Assembly: GCF_000758665.1 (NCBI RefSeq)
Contig: NZ_CP009285.1
Span: 2,852,001 to 2,916,000, forward strand
Direction of reading: 5' to 3'
DNA: 64,000 bases
Source: Paenibacillus borealis
GTDB lineage: Bacteria; Bacillota; Bacilli; Paenibacillales; Paenibacillaceae
Position numbers and translations under genes: made by a program. Position 1 is the stretch's first letter. Each line of letters opens with the position of its first letter. Shown here piece after piece: positions 1 to 8,964 of this stretch. Below the pieces are notes generated by a model that was not told the DNA's origin, searched no databases, and saw only the letters and a program-made list of their open reading frames with translations.

Positions 1-693
1 TGGATTCCGCAAACCTGGAGAGCATCGTTCAACTACCACTCTGTGTGGTTTGGCAAAGCGAACTTTACCCTGTATTATTGGAACTCCATCAAAGTCACAG
101 CATTAACGACACTCCTGTCCGTAGCCGTTTCCAGTATGGCCGCCTACGGCTTTACCAAGATCCGTTTCCCGGGCAGAAATGCACTGTTTGTGGTGGTGCT
201 GGCCACTTACATGATCCCTGCGGAAGCCACACTGGTGCCGCTGTTCATCATGTTCCGCTCCATCGGGCTGTACGACACGCATCTGGGCCTGATTCTGCTG
301 GGCGGGTTCAGCGTGCTGGGGACCTTCCTGCTCCGCCAGTTTTTCGCCTCACTCTCGAATGAATACATCGAATCTGCACAGATTGACGGGGCGGGGCATA
401 TCCGCATTTTCCTCTCCATTCTGTTTCCGCTGGTCCGGCCGGCGATTGCCACTTATGCCATTCTGCGGTTTATCTGGACCTGGAATGATTTTCAGACGCC
501 GCTGGTCTTCCTGAACAGCAAGACGCTCTATACCCTGCAGCTTGGCATGAATGCCTTCGCTGACCGTAACGGCGCATTCTACTCCCTCATCATGGCGGCT
601 TCCGTCTCGGCGATTGTACCGCTGCTGGTAGTGTTCATCCTCGGCCAGAAGCAGGTCATCGAAGGTATATCCTTGGGGGGGGTGAAGGGGTGA
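1..693 (+). CDS. Carbohydrate ABC transporter permease (MalG/AraQ type), 5' partial
   Basis: This is the inner-membrane permease of a binding-protein-dependent sugar importer (CUT1 type), cut by the left window edge. The frame is open from base 1 and the upstream residues read naturally into it (PQTWRASFNYHSVWFG resembles the periplasmic start of the family), so the GTG at 43 is not taken as the start. Several hydrophobic segments are visible, and the cytoplasmic EAA loop is present as the stretch containing ESAQIDGAGHIRIF, which docks on the ATPase. The gene ends in the usual family C-terminus (QKQVIEGISLGGVKG). The binding-protein gene follows 150 bp downstream and nagB/nagA lie further down, so an amino-sugar or chito-oligosaccharide substrate is inferred. 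No ATPase gene is in view; this family often shares a MsmX-like ATPase encoded elsewhere. Confidence 0.93.
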   Translation, partial: WIPQTWRASFNYHSVWFGKANFTLYYWNSIKVTALTTLLSVAVSSMAAYGFTKIRFPGRNALFVVVLATYMIPAEATLVPLFIMFRSIGLYDTHLGLILLGGFSVLGTFLLRQFFASLSNEYIESAQIDGAGHIRIFLSILFPLVRPAIATYAILRFIWTWNDFQTPLVFLNSKTLYTLQLGMNAFADRNGAFYSLIMAASVSAIVPLLVVFILGQKQVIEGISLGGVKG

Positions 694-843
694 AGGCTGG
701 CAAGTTCCCGGAAGTTGCATAACCGGAGGTTGGTGGAGCGGACGTGACTGTCAGTGTATACATCGGAAAGTATAGACGAAAAGGAACCGCTGCCGGACAA
801 GCTTCACGGGCAGGGAGAACTCACATTAGAAGGGGTGTTATTA

Positions 844-2205
844 ATGAAAAAGAATGTATTCGCGTTGGTATGGATCACCGTGCTCCTTGTAGCCCTGGCG
901 GGCTGCGGCAATTCGAACAACACTAATAATGCATCTCCCACTAATAGCGCAACTGCTGCGCCGGATGCGGCCGAGAGTGCCGCGCCTTCCGCAGAACCTG
1001 TAACCATCAAAGTGGCCAACTGGTCACCTGCGGCGGATATGGAGCCTATTCTGCAGGCTTATGAGGACGCGCATCCGGGAATCACACTGGAATACGTCGA
1101 GCTGGCTGACAACGGCGATTCCGTAGCCGGAATGAAGAAGCTGGATCTCCTCGTCGCTTCGGGCGAGAATCTGGACGTCGTGTTCATGCCGGGTGCAACT
1201 GACTATTCGCAGCGTGCGGGACTCGGACTGCTGGCTTCGCTGAATGATCTGATCAGCAAGGAAGGCATCACGCTGACGGATGAATATACCATTGATCCAT
1301 CCGTAGACGGACAAGTGTACGCACTCCCCGATACCCTGGAGAATTATTTCGTCCTGCTGAACAAGGACAAGCTGGATGCGGCAGGACTGGCTGTCCCTAC
1401 GGAATGGAGCTGGGATGACTATCTTGACTATTCTGCCAAGCTGACCAGCGGCACCGGGCCGTCCAAGACCTTCGGCACTTATTTCCATACCTGGGCCATG
1501 TACTGGGAGCTGGCCGTCATTAATCAGGAGAAGGACAACAACCTGGTCAATAACGGCATTGTAAATATCGACAGTGCGGGTATCCGCCAATCCCTGGAGC
1601 TGCGCAGCAAAGCAGAGGAATCCGGAGTGGCTGTACCGTATGCGGATACCATCTCGCAGAAGCTGGCTTACCGCTCGGAATTCTTCACCGGACATGCCGC
1701 GATGATTGTGACCGGCAACTGGATGATTGGAGAAGCGGGCGGATCGGAGGAATTCCCGGCTACGTTCACCACTGCGTTTGCACCGATGCCTTCCAACAGC
1801 GCCGGACAGCCAGCCGGAGTCAGTATTGCCAACGGCAACTATGTGGGCATTCTGGACAAATCGCAGCATCAGCAGGAAGCCTATGATTTCATCCGCTGGT
1901 ATTCCACAGAAGGTGAGCAGATGCAGAATGTATATTCCGCCTGGAAGAAGCAGGATGTCGATCAATACATCGCCGGAGTGAAGGCCTCAGCCATGAGCCC
2001 GGACAAGATTGACGAAACCTCACTGGCCTATGTGATCAAGAATGCCAAGCCTGCTCCGCTTAGTGTGCCGCCGACCTATCAGGGTGAGCTGGAAACTGCT
2101 TTTACCAAAGAAACCGAGCTGTACATCCTGAAACAGCAGGATCTGGAAACTACGGTCAGCAAAGCGCAAGCTGAACTGCAAAAGATCGTGGATGCCAATA
2201 AGTAA
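844..2205 (+). CDS. Sugar ABC transporter substrate-binding lipoprotein
   Basis: A 453-residue extracellular solute-binding protein of the family-1 (MalE/UgpB) type that captures the sugar for the permease upstream. The start at 844 is chosen over the in-frame ATG at 754 because it gives a textbook lipoprotein signal: MKK, a hydrophobic core, then a LAGC lipobox with Cys21 as the lipidated residue. An AGAAGGGG ribosome site lies just upstream. After the cysteine comes a low-complexity Asn/Thr/Ala/Ser/Pro tether, then the binding fold beginning near VTIKVANWSP. The motifs NYFVLLNKDKLDAAGL and PTEWSWDDYLDYSAKLT are typical of the family. Length is normal (420-460). Ligand specificity cannot be read from sequence; nagBA downstream suggests GlcNAc or its oligomers. 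Confidence 0.93.
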   Translation: MKKNVFALVWITVLLVALAGCGNSNNTNNASPTNSATAAPDAAESAAPSAEPVTIKVANWSPAADMEPILQAYEDAHPGITLEYVELADNGDSVAGMKKLDLLVASGENLDVVFMPGATDYSQRAGLGLLASLNDLISKEGITLTDEYTIDPSVDGQVYALPDTLENYFVLLNKDKLDAAGLAVPTEWSWDDYLDYSAKLTSGTGPSKTFGTYFHTWAMYWELAVINQEKDNNLVNNGIVNIDSAGIRQSLELRSKAEESGVAVPYADTISQKLAYRSEFFTGHAAMIVTGNWMIGEAGGSEEFPATFTTAFAPMPSNSAGQPAGVSIANGNYVGILDKSQHQQEAYDFIRWYSTEGEQMQNVYSAWKKQDVDQYIAGVKASAMSPDKIDETSLAYVIKNAKPAPLSVPPTYQGELETAFTKETELYILKQQDLETTVSKAQAELQKIVDANK

Positions 2206-2322
2206 ATAAGGCGAACCGTCACATTTTGTCGAGATATTACTGGGAAATGAATTACTGGAGGCGGAAAGCTGATATGATAGAGGCAAAGACAACGATAGTC
2301 TGATTGTGAAGGGGGATTGCCA

Positions 2323-4122
2323 TTGCTGCCAAAAGGATGGAAACTCGGTTTTCGCAACAAGCTGCTCGTCGCTTCCCTGCTCTGTCTGCTGCTTCCCGCC
2401 TCCATTACCCTGTATATTTCCAATTCCTATACCGAGCACATCCTCCGCTCCCAGGTGATCCAGAATGAACGCCGTTCGCTGGAGCAGGAGAGCATGTATA
2501 TCTCGAACCTTCTCAGCAATATGGTGCTGGTGTCGAATTACATTCAGTTCGATCCCGGGATCACGCTTATTCTCAAAGAAAATTGGCAGCGCAGTAAGCT
2601 GCACCAGCCTGATACAGCCAAAAATGTCCTGGAATTCAAAGAGGTTACCGAAAAGCTGGAAAGCGTGACCTCCATGATGGAGAAAACGTTTGTCACCGTG
2701 CTTACCTCGGACGGCCAATATTATTCAAATTATCCTTACGCCAAACTGGATGTCGGCGCCCTGCTGCTCCAGCCCTGGATGGAAAAAGCCCGCCAGCAGC
2801 CTGTCTTCGATCTCTACTGGGCGGGTGTGCTCGATAACTATATCCCTACCGTTGCGCAGACCAGCCCGCAGGTGCTGACGATTGCCCGCAATCTGAAGCT
2901 GTCCTCCAATTCCACTTATGCGACGGTCATCATCAGTATCGCCGAGAGCCGGATCAGTCAGATTTTTAATGATAACCGTAAGGGCCAGGAGACACTGCTG
3001 ATCTCACCTGACGGAACGGTACTGGCCTCCCTGGACAAGACGCGGCTTGGTCAGCCTTTTACACTTGCGGATGAACTGACGGGTACAGCGGATTCGCGTT
3101 TCATGGACTACCGTAATGAGCAATATCTGCTCAGCAGCCTGGAGATTCCCTATGGGAACTACCGGATCGTCAGCCTATCGCCTTACCGCGAGGCGGTCAG
3201 CCAGATCAGTGCAACCCACCGCTGGAGTACAGCCGTTCAGATCGTGTCGGGAGCGTTCTTCCTGCTGATTCTGGTCCTGCTGGTCCGTCAATTCACGAAG
3301 CCTGTAATCAGGCTGGACAGCGTGGCGGCCAGAGTAGAGCAGGGGGAGCTTGGCATCCGTTCCGGCGTGCGCGGGTATGATGAGATTGGACGGCTGGGCA
3401 AGTCTTTTGACCATATGCTGGACCGGGTGGAGAAGATGATCGAGCAGATTAAGGTGGAGCAGGCGCAGAAGCGCAAGGCCGAGCTGGCGATGCTGCAATC
3501 GCAGATCAATCCGCATTTCCTGTTCAATATCCTTAATTCCATCCGCCTGCGCATTATGATGCGGGGAGATGAGGAGAATGCGGAGCTGCTGTTCTCGCTG
3601 TCCCGCCTGCTGCGGATGACCATTCAACAGCGTGATGAGTACACAACACTCCATGATGAATTGCATATTGTCAGGAGTTATGTAGAGCTGCTGAATTTCC
3701 GTCAGGCTGATGAAGTTACGCTGGATACAGACTGCACCTCGGAGAGCCTTGGGCTGAAAATCCCGCGTTTCCTGCTGCAGCCGGTCATCGAGAATGCTTA
3801 TATTCATGGCCTGCGCCAGGAGAGCGGACGCATTCTGATCCGCACCTGGACTCAGGACAGCCGTCTGTTCATAGCGATTGAAGATAACGGCCGGGGGATG
3901 GATGAGATTACCCTGAACCGGCTCCGGGCTGAGGTAGGCTCTGAGCTGCCGGAGCAGGAATCTATGCCGTCCAGCAGACTGGCCCATATTGGAATGTCGA
4001 ACGTATACGAGCGCCTGTATCTGACTTACGGTTCAGCTTTCGAGGTTACCATTGACAGTATCCCCGGGCAAGGGACAACCTTCCTGTTTGTGCTTCCTGA
4101 AGAAATTCCGGATCAAGGTTAG
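2323..4122 (+). CDS. YesM-type sensor histidine kinase
   Basis: A 599-residue membrane sensor kinase. The start is taken as TTG 2323, seven bases after an AAGGGGG ribosome site; TTG 2317 is in frame but too close to that site. TM1 lies near residues 14-32, an extracellular dCache-like sensor spans about 33-300, and TM2 is near 305-325, followed by a HAMP domain. The His_kinase domain (PF06580 type) carries the phosphoacceptor in NPHFLFN (His398). The ATPase has the N-box ENAYIHG near 489 and the G1 box EDNGRGMDE near 521. The response-regulator gene starts 20 bp after the stop. Kinases of this class usually sense an extracellular sugar or its binding protein and switch on the adjacent transporter genes; that role is inferred here. 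Confidence 0.93.
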   Translation: MLPKGWKLGFRNKLLVASLLCLLLPASITLYISNSYTEHILRSQVIQNERRSLEQESMYISNLLSNMVLVSNYIQFDPGITLILKENWQRSKLHQPDTAKNVLEFKEVTEKLESVTSMMEKTFVTVLTSDGQYYSNYPYAKLDVGALLLQPWMEKARQQPVFDLYWAGVLDNYIPTVAQTSPQVLTIARNLKLSSNSTYATVIISIAESRISQIFNDNRKGQETLLISPDGTVLASLDKTRLGQPFTLADELTGTADSRFMDYRNEQYLLSSLEIPYGNYRIVSLSPYREAVSQISATHRWSTAVQIVSGAFFLLILVLLVRQFTKPVIRLDSVAARVEQGELGIRSGVRGYDEIGRLGKSFDHMLDRVEKMIEQIKVEQAQKRKAELAMLQSQINPHFLFNILNSIRLRIMMRGDEENAELLFSLSRLLRMTIQQRDEYTTLHDELHIVRSYVELLNFRQADEVTLDTDCTSESLGLKIPRFLLQPVIENAYIHGLRQESGRILIRTWTQDSRLFIAIEDNGRGMDEITLNRLRAEVGSELPEQESMPSSRLAHIGMSNVYERLYLTYGSAFEVTIDSIPGQGTTFLFVLPEEIPDQG

Positions 4123-4141
4123 GAAAGGGAGAGTGGAAACG

Positions 4142-5785
4142 ATGTATAGCGTAATGCTGGTGGATGATGATTATCCGGTACTGGACTTTCTCTCGGCAGT
4201 GATTCCCTGGAACGAGCTTGGACTGACCCTTCATTCGGCCTGCAAAAATGGTCTGGTTGCCCTGGAGAAAGCGCAGGCCGCTATGCCCGATATCGTGATT
4301 ACGGATATTGGCATGCCCTATATGGACGGCATTGAGCTGATCCGCGAGCTGAAGCTGATGAACGAGGAATTACGCGTCGTGGTACTGTCATGCATGGATG
4401 ATTTCACGTATGCGCAGCAGGCAGTAAAGCTGATGGTGAGCGATTACATTCTTAAGGAGATGATCAGCCGCGAGCTGATTACCGGGCTGCTGCAGGAGAT
4501 TGGCGATGATCTGCGCCGCAGGGATGCGGACAGAGCCCAGACATTGAAGTGGAAAAGCATGGCGGAGAATCAAAAGGTGCTGCTGAAGCAGAGTGTGCTG
4601 CGGCGGATTGCCGCCCGGGAGCTGCCGGACACCGAATGGCTTCCGGATGCCGCCGAGCTGGGGATTGTACCCGAGTTGACGGCGAATGTAGCCGTGCTCT
4701 GCCGGGTCAGCGGCAGTACCGGCGAGACGGTCCGGGATGATCTTGCGCTAATGGCCCTGGTGCAATCCGCCGCCGAAGCGGTGCTTCAGGATGGAGCGGC
4801 CGCCGTATGTCTGCCTTACAGCGGACGGGACTGCGTGCTGGTCTTCACCGGAGGTATGGGCAATGGTGCAAGTGCCGGCCATATCTCCATGCTAGGCAGG
4901 CTGCGTTCCGCGATTCAGAGTATGCCGGGGGTAGGGGCATCCTTTCAATATCTGTGTATTCCGCCTGGCAGCGGGCATTTCCAAGAAGGGATAATAGCGC
5001 TGCTTACACAAGGGCGGGAGAATGCCTTCTATCTGAAGCCGGGCGAGCTGGCCGGGCTGAAGGAGCTCCAGCCGTTCAACGGCGAGGATCTGTTTCTGCA
5101 GTACACCGAAGCATCCCGGGAGATCCGTGAAGCGTTCCTTGAGGAATCAGCCGGGCGGCTCGAGGAGCTGCTGTCCAAATGGATGGACTATATCCGGGTG
5201 AAGCGTTTTGCCCCGCGCCAGGTCAAGGAATGGATGCTCAAGCTGCTCTACGATAACCAGATGCGGCTCATGGCCCGGCAACAATTCCAGTCGACCTTCT
5301 CCCTGGAGATGCTGCATGACACTATTACTGCCATCGAGCATATCGACAGTCTGGAAGAGTGGTCACTGCAATTCTTCTATGAACGTCTGCCCGTGATCCG
5401 CGAGATGTACCAGGAGACCCGGCGGGATGAGATCAAGAAGGTGAAGCAGTATGTGGACCGGCATCTGAACCGTAAAATTACGCTGGAGGAGGTCGCCGAA
5501 TACACTCACTTGAATTCGAGCTATTTCAGCCGCCTGTTCAAGAAAGAAACCGGGATGAGCTTCATCCACTATGTTACCCACACCAAGATGGAGCATGCCA
5601 AAGAGCTGCTGGACCAGTCTCCGCAGAGTGTGGAGCAGGTCGCTGAGCAGCTGGGCTACGAGAACAAAAGCTATTTCACCAAGCTGTTCAAGCTGCATAC
5701 AGGCCTTACCCCGGGTGAATTCCGGGGCGAGGAAGGGACAAGGAACGGACAACCACAAGGGACAGGGAGGCACTACTCATGCTGA
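4142..5785 (+). CDS. YesN-type response regulator, REC plus AraC DNA-binding domain
   Basis: A 547-residue transcription regulator paired with the preceding kinase. The ATG at 4142 is preferred to 4052 because the receiver domain begins immediately (MYSVMLVDDDYPVLDF) and a GGAAAGGGAGAG ribosome site sits upstream. The receiver spans residues 1-120 with acidic pocket DDD (8-10), phosphoacceptor Asp55 in ITDIGMP, and the switch lysine in YILKE. A long middle region of about 300 residues of the YesN type follows. A C-terminal AraC domain has two helix-turn-helix units, the first around ITLEEVAEYTHLNSSYFSRLFKKE and the second around VEQVAEQLGYENKSYFTKLF. The last 7 nt overlap the nagB start, so translation of nagB is probably coupled to the regulator. 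Confidence 0.94.
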   Translation: MYSVMLVDDDYPVLDFLSAVIPWNELGLTLHSACKNGLVALEKAQAAMPDIVITDIGMPYMDGIELIRELKLMNEELRVVVLSCMDDFTYAQQAVKLMVSDYILKEMISRELITGLLQEIGDDLRRRDADRAQTLKWKSMAENQKVLLKQSVLRRIAARELPDTEWLPDAAELGIVPELTANVAVLCRVSGSTGETVRDDLALMALVQSAAEAVLQDGAAAVCLPYSGRDCVLVFTGGMGNGASAGHISMLGRLRSAIQSMPGVGASFQYLCIPPGSGHFQEGIIALLTQGRENAFYLKPGELAGLKELQPFNGEDLFLQYTEASREIREAFLEESAGRLEELLSKWMDYIRVKRFAPRQVKEWMLKLLYDNQMRLMARQQFQSTFSLEMLHDTITAIEHIDSLEEWSLQFFYERLPVIREMYQETRRDEIKKVKQYVDRHLNRKITLEEVAEYTHLNSSYFSRLFKKETGMSFIHYVTHTKMEHAKELLDQSPQSVEQVAEQLGYENKSYFTKLFKLHTGLTPGEFRGEEGTRNGQPQGTGRHYSC

Positions 5786-6558
5786 AAGTGACACCAATCC
5801 ATACCGAAATGGCAGGTTCCATGCTGGTGCGTGTATTTGAGAACCGGCGGATGCTCGGAGAGGCGGCCGGACGTGAAGCTGCGGCTGCAATCCGCGCGCT
5901 GCTGGCTTCCAAGACTACGGTCAGAATTATCTTCGCCGCCGCACCTTCCCAGAATGAATTCCTTGCCGAGCTTGCCGCAGCCAAGGATCTGGACTGGAGC
6001 CGGATTACGGCGTTCCATATGGACGAATATCTCGGCCTCCGGGAAGGCTCGCCGCAGAGCTTCGGCAGCTTCCTCCGGGAATCGCTGTTTGACAAGGTGA
6101 AGCCGGGCAGGGTTCATTATATCAACCCTGCCGCTGACCTTGAGGCTGAATGTGAGCGATATGGCAGGCTGCTGGCGGAAGCTCCTATAGATATTGTCTG
6201 CCTCGGCATTGGGGAGAACGGCCATCTGGCTTTCAATGACCCGCCGGTGGCGGATTTCCATGATCCGCTGCTGGTCAAAGCGGTCACTCTCGATGCCGCC
6301 TGCCGCAATCAGCAGGTGAATGACGGATGCTTCGCCAGTCTGGAGGAGGTTCCGCAGCAGGCGCTGACCCTGACGATCCCGGTACTGCTCTCCGCCAAGT
6401 GGCTGTTCTGTATGGTTCCGGGCCCGACGAAGCGCGGTGCAGTTACCCGCACGCTGCATGAATCCGTCTCCACGGACTGCCCGTCCACGATTCTGCGCAG
6501 CCATGGAGATTGCCGGCTGTTTGTGGACACGGACTCGTTCGGAGCAGTGGTATGGTGA
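5779..6558 (+). CDS. nagB: Glucosamine-6-phosphate deaminase
   Basis: A 259-residue NagB/SugarP-isomerase-fold enzyme that converts glucosamine-6-phosphate to fructose-6-phosphate and ammonia in the cytosol, feeding amino sugars into glycolysis. Family motifs are clear: FHMDEYLGL, the catalytic-loop motif GIGENGHLAFNDPP, and a C-terminal stretch that releases product (MVPGPTKRGAVTRTL). The ATG at 5779 lies inside the end of the response-regulator gene, giving the overlap ATGCTGA. The nagA start overlaps its stop in the same way. Length fits the 240-265 aa of the family. An uncharacterised NagB paralogue with another sugar phosphate is possible, but the nagA partner makes deaminase the likely role. 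Confidence 0.93.
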   Translation: MLKVTPIHTEMAGSMLVRVFENRRMLGEAAGREAAAAIRALLASKTTVRIIFAAAPSQNEFLAELAAAKDLDWSRITAFHMDEYLGLREGSPQSFGSFLRESLFDKVKPGRVHYINPAADLEAECERYGRLLAEAPIDIVCLGIGENGHLAFNDPPVADFHDPLLVKAVTLDAACRNQQVNDGCFASLEEVPQQALTLTIPVLLSAKWLFCMVPGPTKRGAVTRTLHESVSTDCPSTILRSHGDCRLFVDTDSFGAVVW

Positions 6559-7724
6559 ACGTGGATGCGCTGCATTACCGGACAGGTGAGCCGGTCCGGA
6601 TTCGTCTGGAGGGCAGCATCATTGCGGGAATTGAACCGCTGGACGGACCGCTGGCGCTGCCGCCGGATGAGCTGCTGGAGCTGCCGGTAGCCGCGCCCGG
6701 CCTGGTGGATCTGCAGATCAACGGCTTCGGCGGCCATGACTTCAATCATCCGGTGCTGACCGCAGAGGCTGTCAAGGCAGCGGTCCGCGCCTTGTGGGCT
6801 GAAGGAGTAACCACCTGCTATCCGACGGTGATCACCGGTGCCCCGTATACGATTCACGGCGCGATGCGGGCGATTGCCCGGGCCTGCGAAGAGGATGCTG
6901 CCGCCGCTTCGACGATTGGCGGCATCCATCTGGAAGGACCTTTTCTCTCTCCCGAAGACGGGCCGCGCGGAGCGCATAGTCTGGAGCATATCCGTCCGCC
7001 GGATGCGGCCTTGTTCGATCAATGGCAGGAAGCTTCAGGCGGACGGATCTCCATCGTAACGATGTCCCCGGAATGGGAGGGGAGTGCGAAATTTATTCGC
7101 CACTGCGTACGGCAAGGCGTTACGGTCTCCATCGGGCATACCTCGGCAAGCACGGCGCAGATCTCGGAGGCGGCCGCGGCCGGAGCGCGGCTGTCCACGC
7201 ATCTCGGCAATGGGGCGCATGCCACGCTGCCGCGTCATCCGAATTATCTGTGGGCCCAGCTCGCCGAAGAAGAGCTGTGGTGCACGCTGATCGCCGACGG
7301 CTTCCACCTCCCGGATGAGGTGCTGAAGGTGGCGATGAAGGTCAAGGGCAGCCGGGCGCTGCTGATCAGCGATGCCGTTGCCCTCGCCGGCCTGCCGCCC
7401 GGCAGCTACGACACGCCGGTCGGCGGCCGCGTCGTGCTGACCCCGGAGGGCCGGCTGCATCTCGCCGGCCAGCCCGGGCTGCTGGCCGGTTCGGCGCAGA
7501 TGCTGCTGCGCCATATCGCGCGCCTTAGCGCCGCGGGCCTGGCCGACCTGCCGGACGCCTGGGACATGGCGTCCGTGCACCCGGCAGGCTTCATGGCCCT
7601 GCCGGAGGCAGCGGGCCTGGCCGCCGGCGCGCCGGCGGATATTGCGCTGCTCCGCCGGGGCAGCGCGGGGCCGGCGCTGGCGGCGCTCTGCAAAGCCGGC
7701 GAATGGGTGTACCGCCGGGGCTGA
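6552..7724 (+). CDS. nagA: N-acetylglucosamine-6-phosphate deacetylase
   Basis: A 390-residue amidohydrolase that removes the acetyl group from GlcNAc-6-phosphate, supplying NagB's substrate. The ATG at 6552 overlaps the nagB stop (ATGGTGA); the longer reading from 6510 would begin inside the nagB frame. Motifs in order: VDLQINGFGGHDF, GGIHLEGPFLSPEDGPRGAH with the metal-binding Glu, SIGHTSAS and STHLGNGAH with metal-binding histidines, and LLISDAVALAGLPPG with the catalytic Asp. The second histidine motif reads THLGNGA rather than the commoner THLFNAM, a mild deviation. The 3' part is very GC-rich and Ala/Gly/Leu-dense, grading into the GC-rich repeats downstream. A terminator hairpin overlaps the stop codon. 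Confidence 0.92.
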   Translation: MVNVDALHYRTGEPVRIRLEGSIIAGIEPLDGPLALPPDELLELPVAAPGLVDLQINGFGGHDFNHPVLTAEAVKAAVRALWAEGVTTCYPTVITGAPYTIHGAMRAIARACEEDAAAASTIGGIHLEGPFLSPEDGPRGAHSLEHIRPPDAALFDQWQEASGGRISIVTMSPEWEGSAKFIRHCVRQGVTVSIGHTSASTAQISEAAAAGARLSTHLGNGAHATLPRHPNYLWAQLAEEELWCTLIADGFHLPDEVLKVAMKVKGSRALLISDAVALAGLPPGSYDTPVGGRVVLTPEGRLHLAGQPGLLAGSAQMLLRHIARLSAAGLADLPDAWDMASVHPAGFMALPEAAGLAAGAPADIALLRRGSAGPALAALCKAGEWVYRRG

Positions 7725-7743
7725 TGCCCGGCGGCGGTCTTTT
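7712..7743 (+). terminator. Terminator of the nag operon
   Basis: The stem CCGCCGGG (7712-7719) pairs with CCCGGCGG (7727-7734) around a 7-base loop that contains the nagA stop codon. A short T-rich tail (TCTTTT) follows. The T tract is weak, so efficiency is uncertain. Confidence 0.6.
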
Positions 7744-7790
7744 CGCCGGGAGGGGCTGCGGGGTGCTGCGCCCGCATCCGCGCCCGCCCC

Positions 7791-7945
7791 GGCACCTGTG
7801 CCGCACTCGCCCCACACCCGCCCGCCCCGGCACCTGTACTGCGCTCGCCCCGGCACCTGTACTGCGCTCGCCCCGGCACCTGTACTGCGCTCGCCTCGGC
7901 ACCTGTACCGCGCTCGCCCCACACCCGCCCGCCCCTCGCACCCGC
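7791..7945. repeat. GC-rich 23-bp/38-bp tandem repeat block
   Basis: Copies of a unit beginning GGCACCTGT start at 7791, 7829, 7852, 7875 and 7898. The steps 7829-7852-7875-7898 are exactly 23 bp. The outer copies are extended by an extra CACACCCGCCCGCCCC segment, which gives the 38-bp first step. Several frames stay open across the block because of its composition, but none has a ribosome site or recognisable protein, so it is treated as non-coding. Confidence 0.85.
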
Positions 7946-7959
7946 ACCCGCAGAGGTTT

Positions 7960-7987
7960 TTTGCCTGAGACAAGTTCATGCTATAAT
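7960..7987 (+). promoter_or_regulatory. Candidate SigA promoter for the VOC gene
   Basis: A consensus TATAAT at 7982-7987 has TTGCCT/TTTGCC 15-16 bp upstream. The -10 box is perfect and the spacer is short. It lies 40 bp before the GTG start at 8027. Confidence 0.5.
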
Positions 7988-8026
7988 GATGCGGAACACA
8001 CTCCAGGATGCAGAGGTGATTAGAAA

Positions 8027-8434
8027 GTGGGATATAAGGCAAGCCAGCTTTTTGTTAATTTGCCGGTGAGTAATCTGCAGGATTCGATCAGCTTTTTTAC
8101 CGCACTCGGATTTGAGTTCAACCCGCAATTCACGGATGAGAACGCAACATGTATGATCATTAATGACAATACGTTCGCCATGCTGCTGACCAAAGAATTC
8201 TTCAACACCTTCACTTCGAAATCGGTTGTGGATACTGCCGGACACACGGAGGTCATCCTAGCCTTCTCCGCAGCAAGCAGAGAAGAGGTGGACGAGCTGG
8301 TGCATAAGGCATTTGAGGCCGGCGGCAAACCGTTCAATGATCCGGTCGACCATGGATTTATGTACAATTGGAGCTTTCAGGATATCGACGGACATCTGTG
8401 GGAAGTCATGTATATGGATGAGAGCGCGCAATAG
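8027..8434 (+). CDS. VOC (glyoxalase/bleomycin-resistance fold) family protein
   Basis: A 135-residue single-gene unit with the vicinal-oxygen-chelate fold. It starts at GTG 8027, eight bases after an AGGTG ribosome site. Two beta-alpha-beta-beta-beta halves can be seen: the N-terminal half (LFVNLPVSNLQDSISFFTAL, then CMIINDNTFAMLL) and the C-terminal half ending FQDIDGHLWEVMYMD. The D-GHLWEV motif carries the Glu that usually ligates metal. Members of this subgroup (PhnB- or glyoxalase-like) are often annotated only as VOC proteins; substrate is unknown. It stands alone between a promoter and a terminator. Confidence 0.88.
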   Translation: MGYKASQLFVNLPVSNLQDSISFFTALGFEFNPQFTDENATCMIINDNTFAMLLTKEFFNTFTSKSVVDTAGHTEVILAFSAASREEVDELVHKAFEAGGKPFNDPVDHGFMYNWSFQDIDGHLWEVMYMDESAQ

Positions 8435-8463
8435 CATAGTGTGGATATAGGTGTGCATGAGGA

Positions 8464-8493
8464 CAGGCTTCCGGCTACGGGGGCTTGTTTTTT
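8464..8493 (+). terminator. Terminator after the VOC gene
   Basis: CAGGCTTCC (8464-8472) pairs, with G-T wobbles, with GGGGGCTTG (8479-8487), followed by a run of six T residues. Confidence 0.7.
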
Positions 8494-8574
8494 GTTTAAT
8501 TCTAGAGGAATATGGTGAGGGTTTGCAGTGACCCGATTAGGGTATGCGGAATGAGGTACGCGTTACGTGTATGC

Positions 8575-8765
8575 TTAATTGCACTTTGTACAACTAAATC
8601 ATCGGATTTCTAACCAGTTATTCGTTTAGTTGTATTTCGTACAATTAAACTTCCGATTGTTGAAGGATTTCGCCCATTCGGGCAGATATAGTTGTACAGA
8701 ATACACTTATATAAGGCAAGCCTGCCTGTTCGCTGTTTTTAATTGTACAGAATACAACTATCACA
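8575..8765. repeat. Four-copy array of TTGTA/TACAA dyads (array A)
   Basis: Four imperfect dyads sit at about 8575-8600, 8624-8655, 8687-8715 and 8735-8765. Each reads like AGTTGTA-N4/5-TACAATTA or a close variant. Centres are spaced about 49-61 bp, and the intervening DNA is less conserved. The same unit recurs near 10.1 kb, 30.7 kb and 61.5 kb. Confidence 0.8.
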
Positions 8766-8964
8766 GAGTCTCCACTTGATACGGCATACATAAATTGCTG
8801 CATGAAAGAAACTCAATTCTTTAGTCCTCATGTTGTACCAGGGCGGACATCGCAGAAAAGCTGAAGCTTGATGGCGAAGGAGGGAGGCCGGTTTTGTTAC
8901 TGGAGCGAATGGCCGTCAGCGTGGCAGGACCGATAGCGGAGCAGATGCCCGTCAGCAGGGGGAT

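Noticed and set aside
744..926. 60-residue plus-strand frame between permease and binding-protein genes
   Set aside because: Overlaps the lipoprotein signal sequence in another frame and has no ribosome site.
7406..8042. Several long overlapping frames on both strands through the GC-rich repeat block
   Set aside because: Open only because of high GC and repeat composition; products are Ala/Gly/Arg/Pro/Cys repeats and no ribosome site is present.
8575..8765. Possible CRISPR array (regularly spaced palindromic units)
   Set aside because: Only four imperfect units, no exact direct repeat, spacers not of uniform length, no cas genes in the window.
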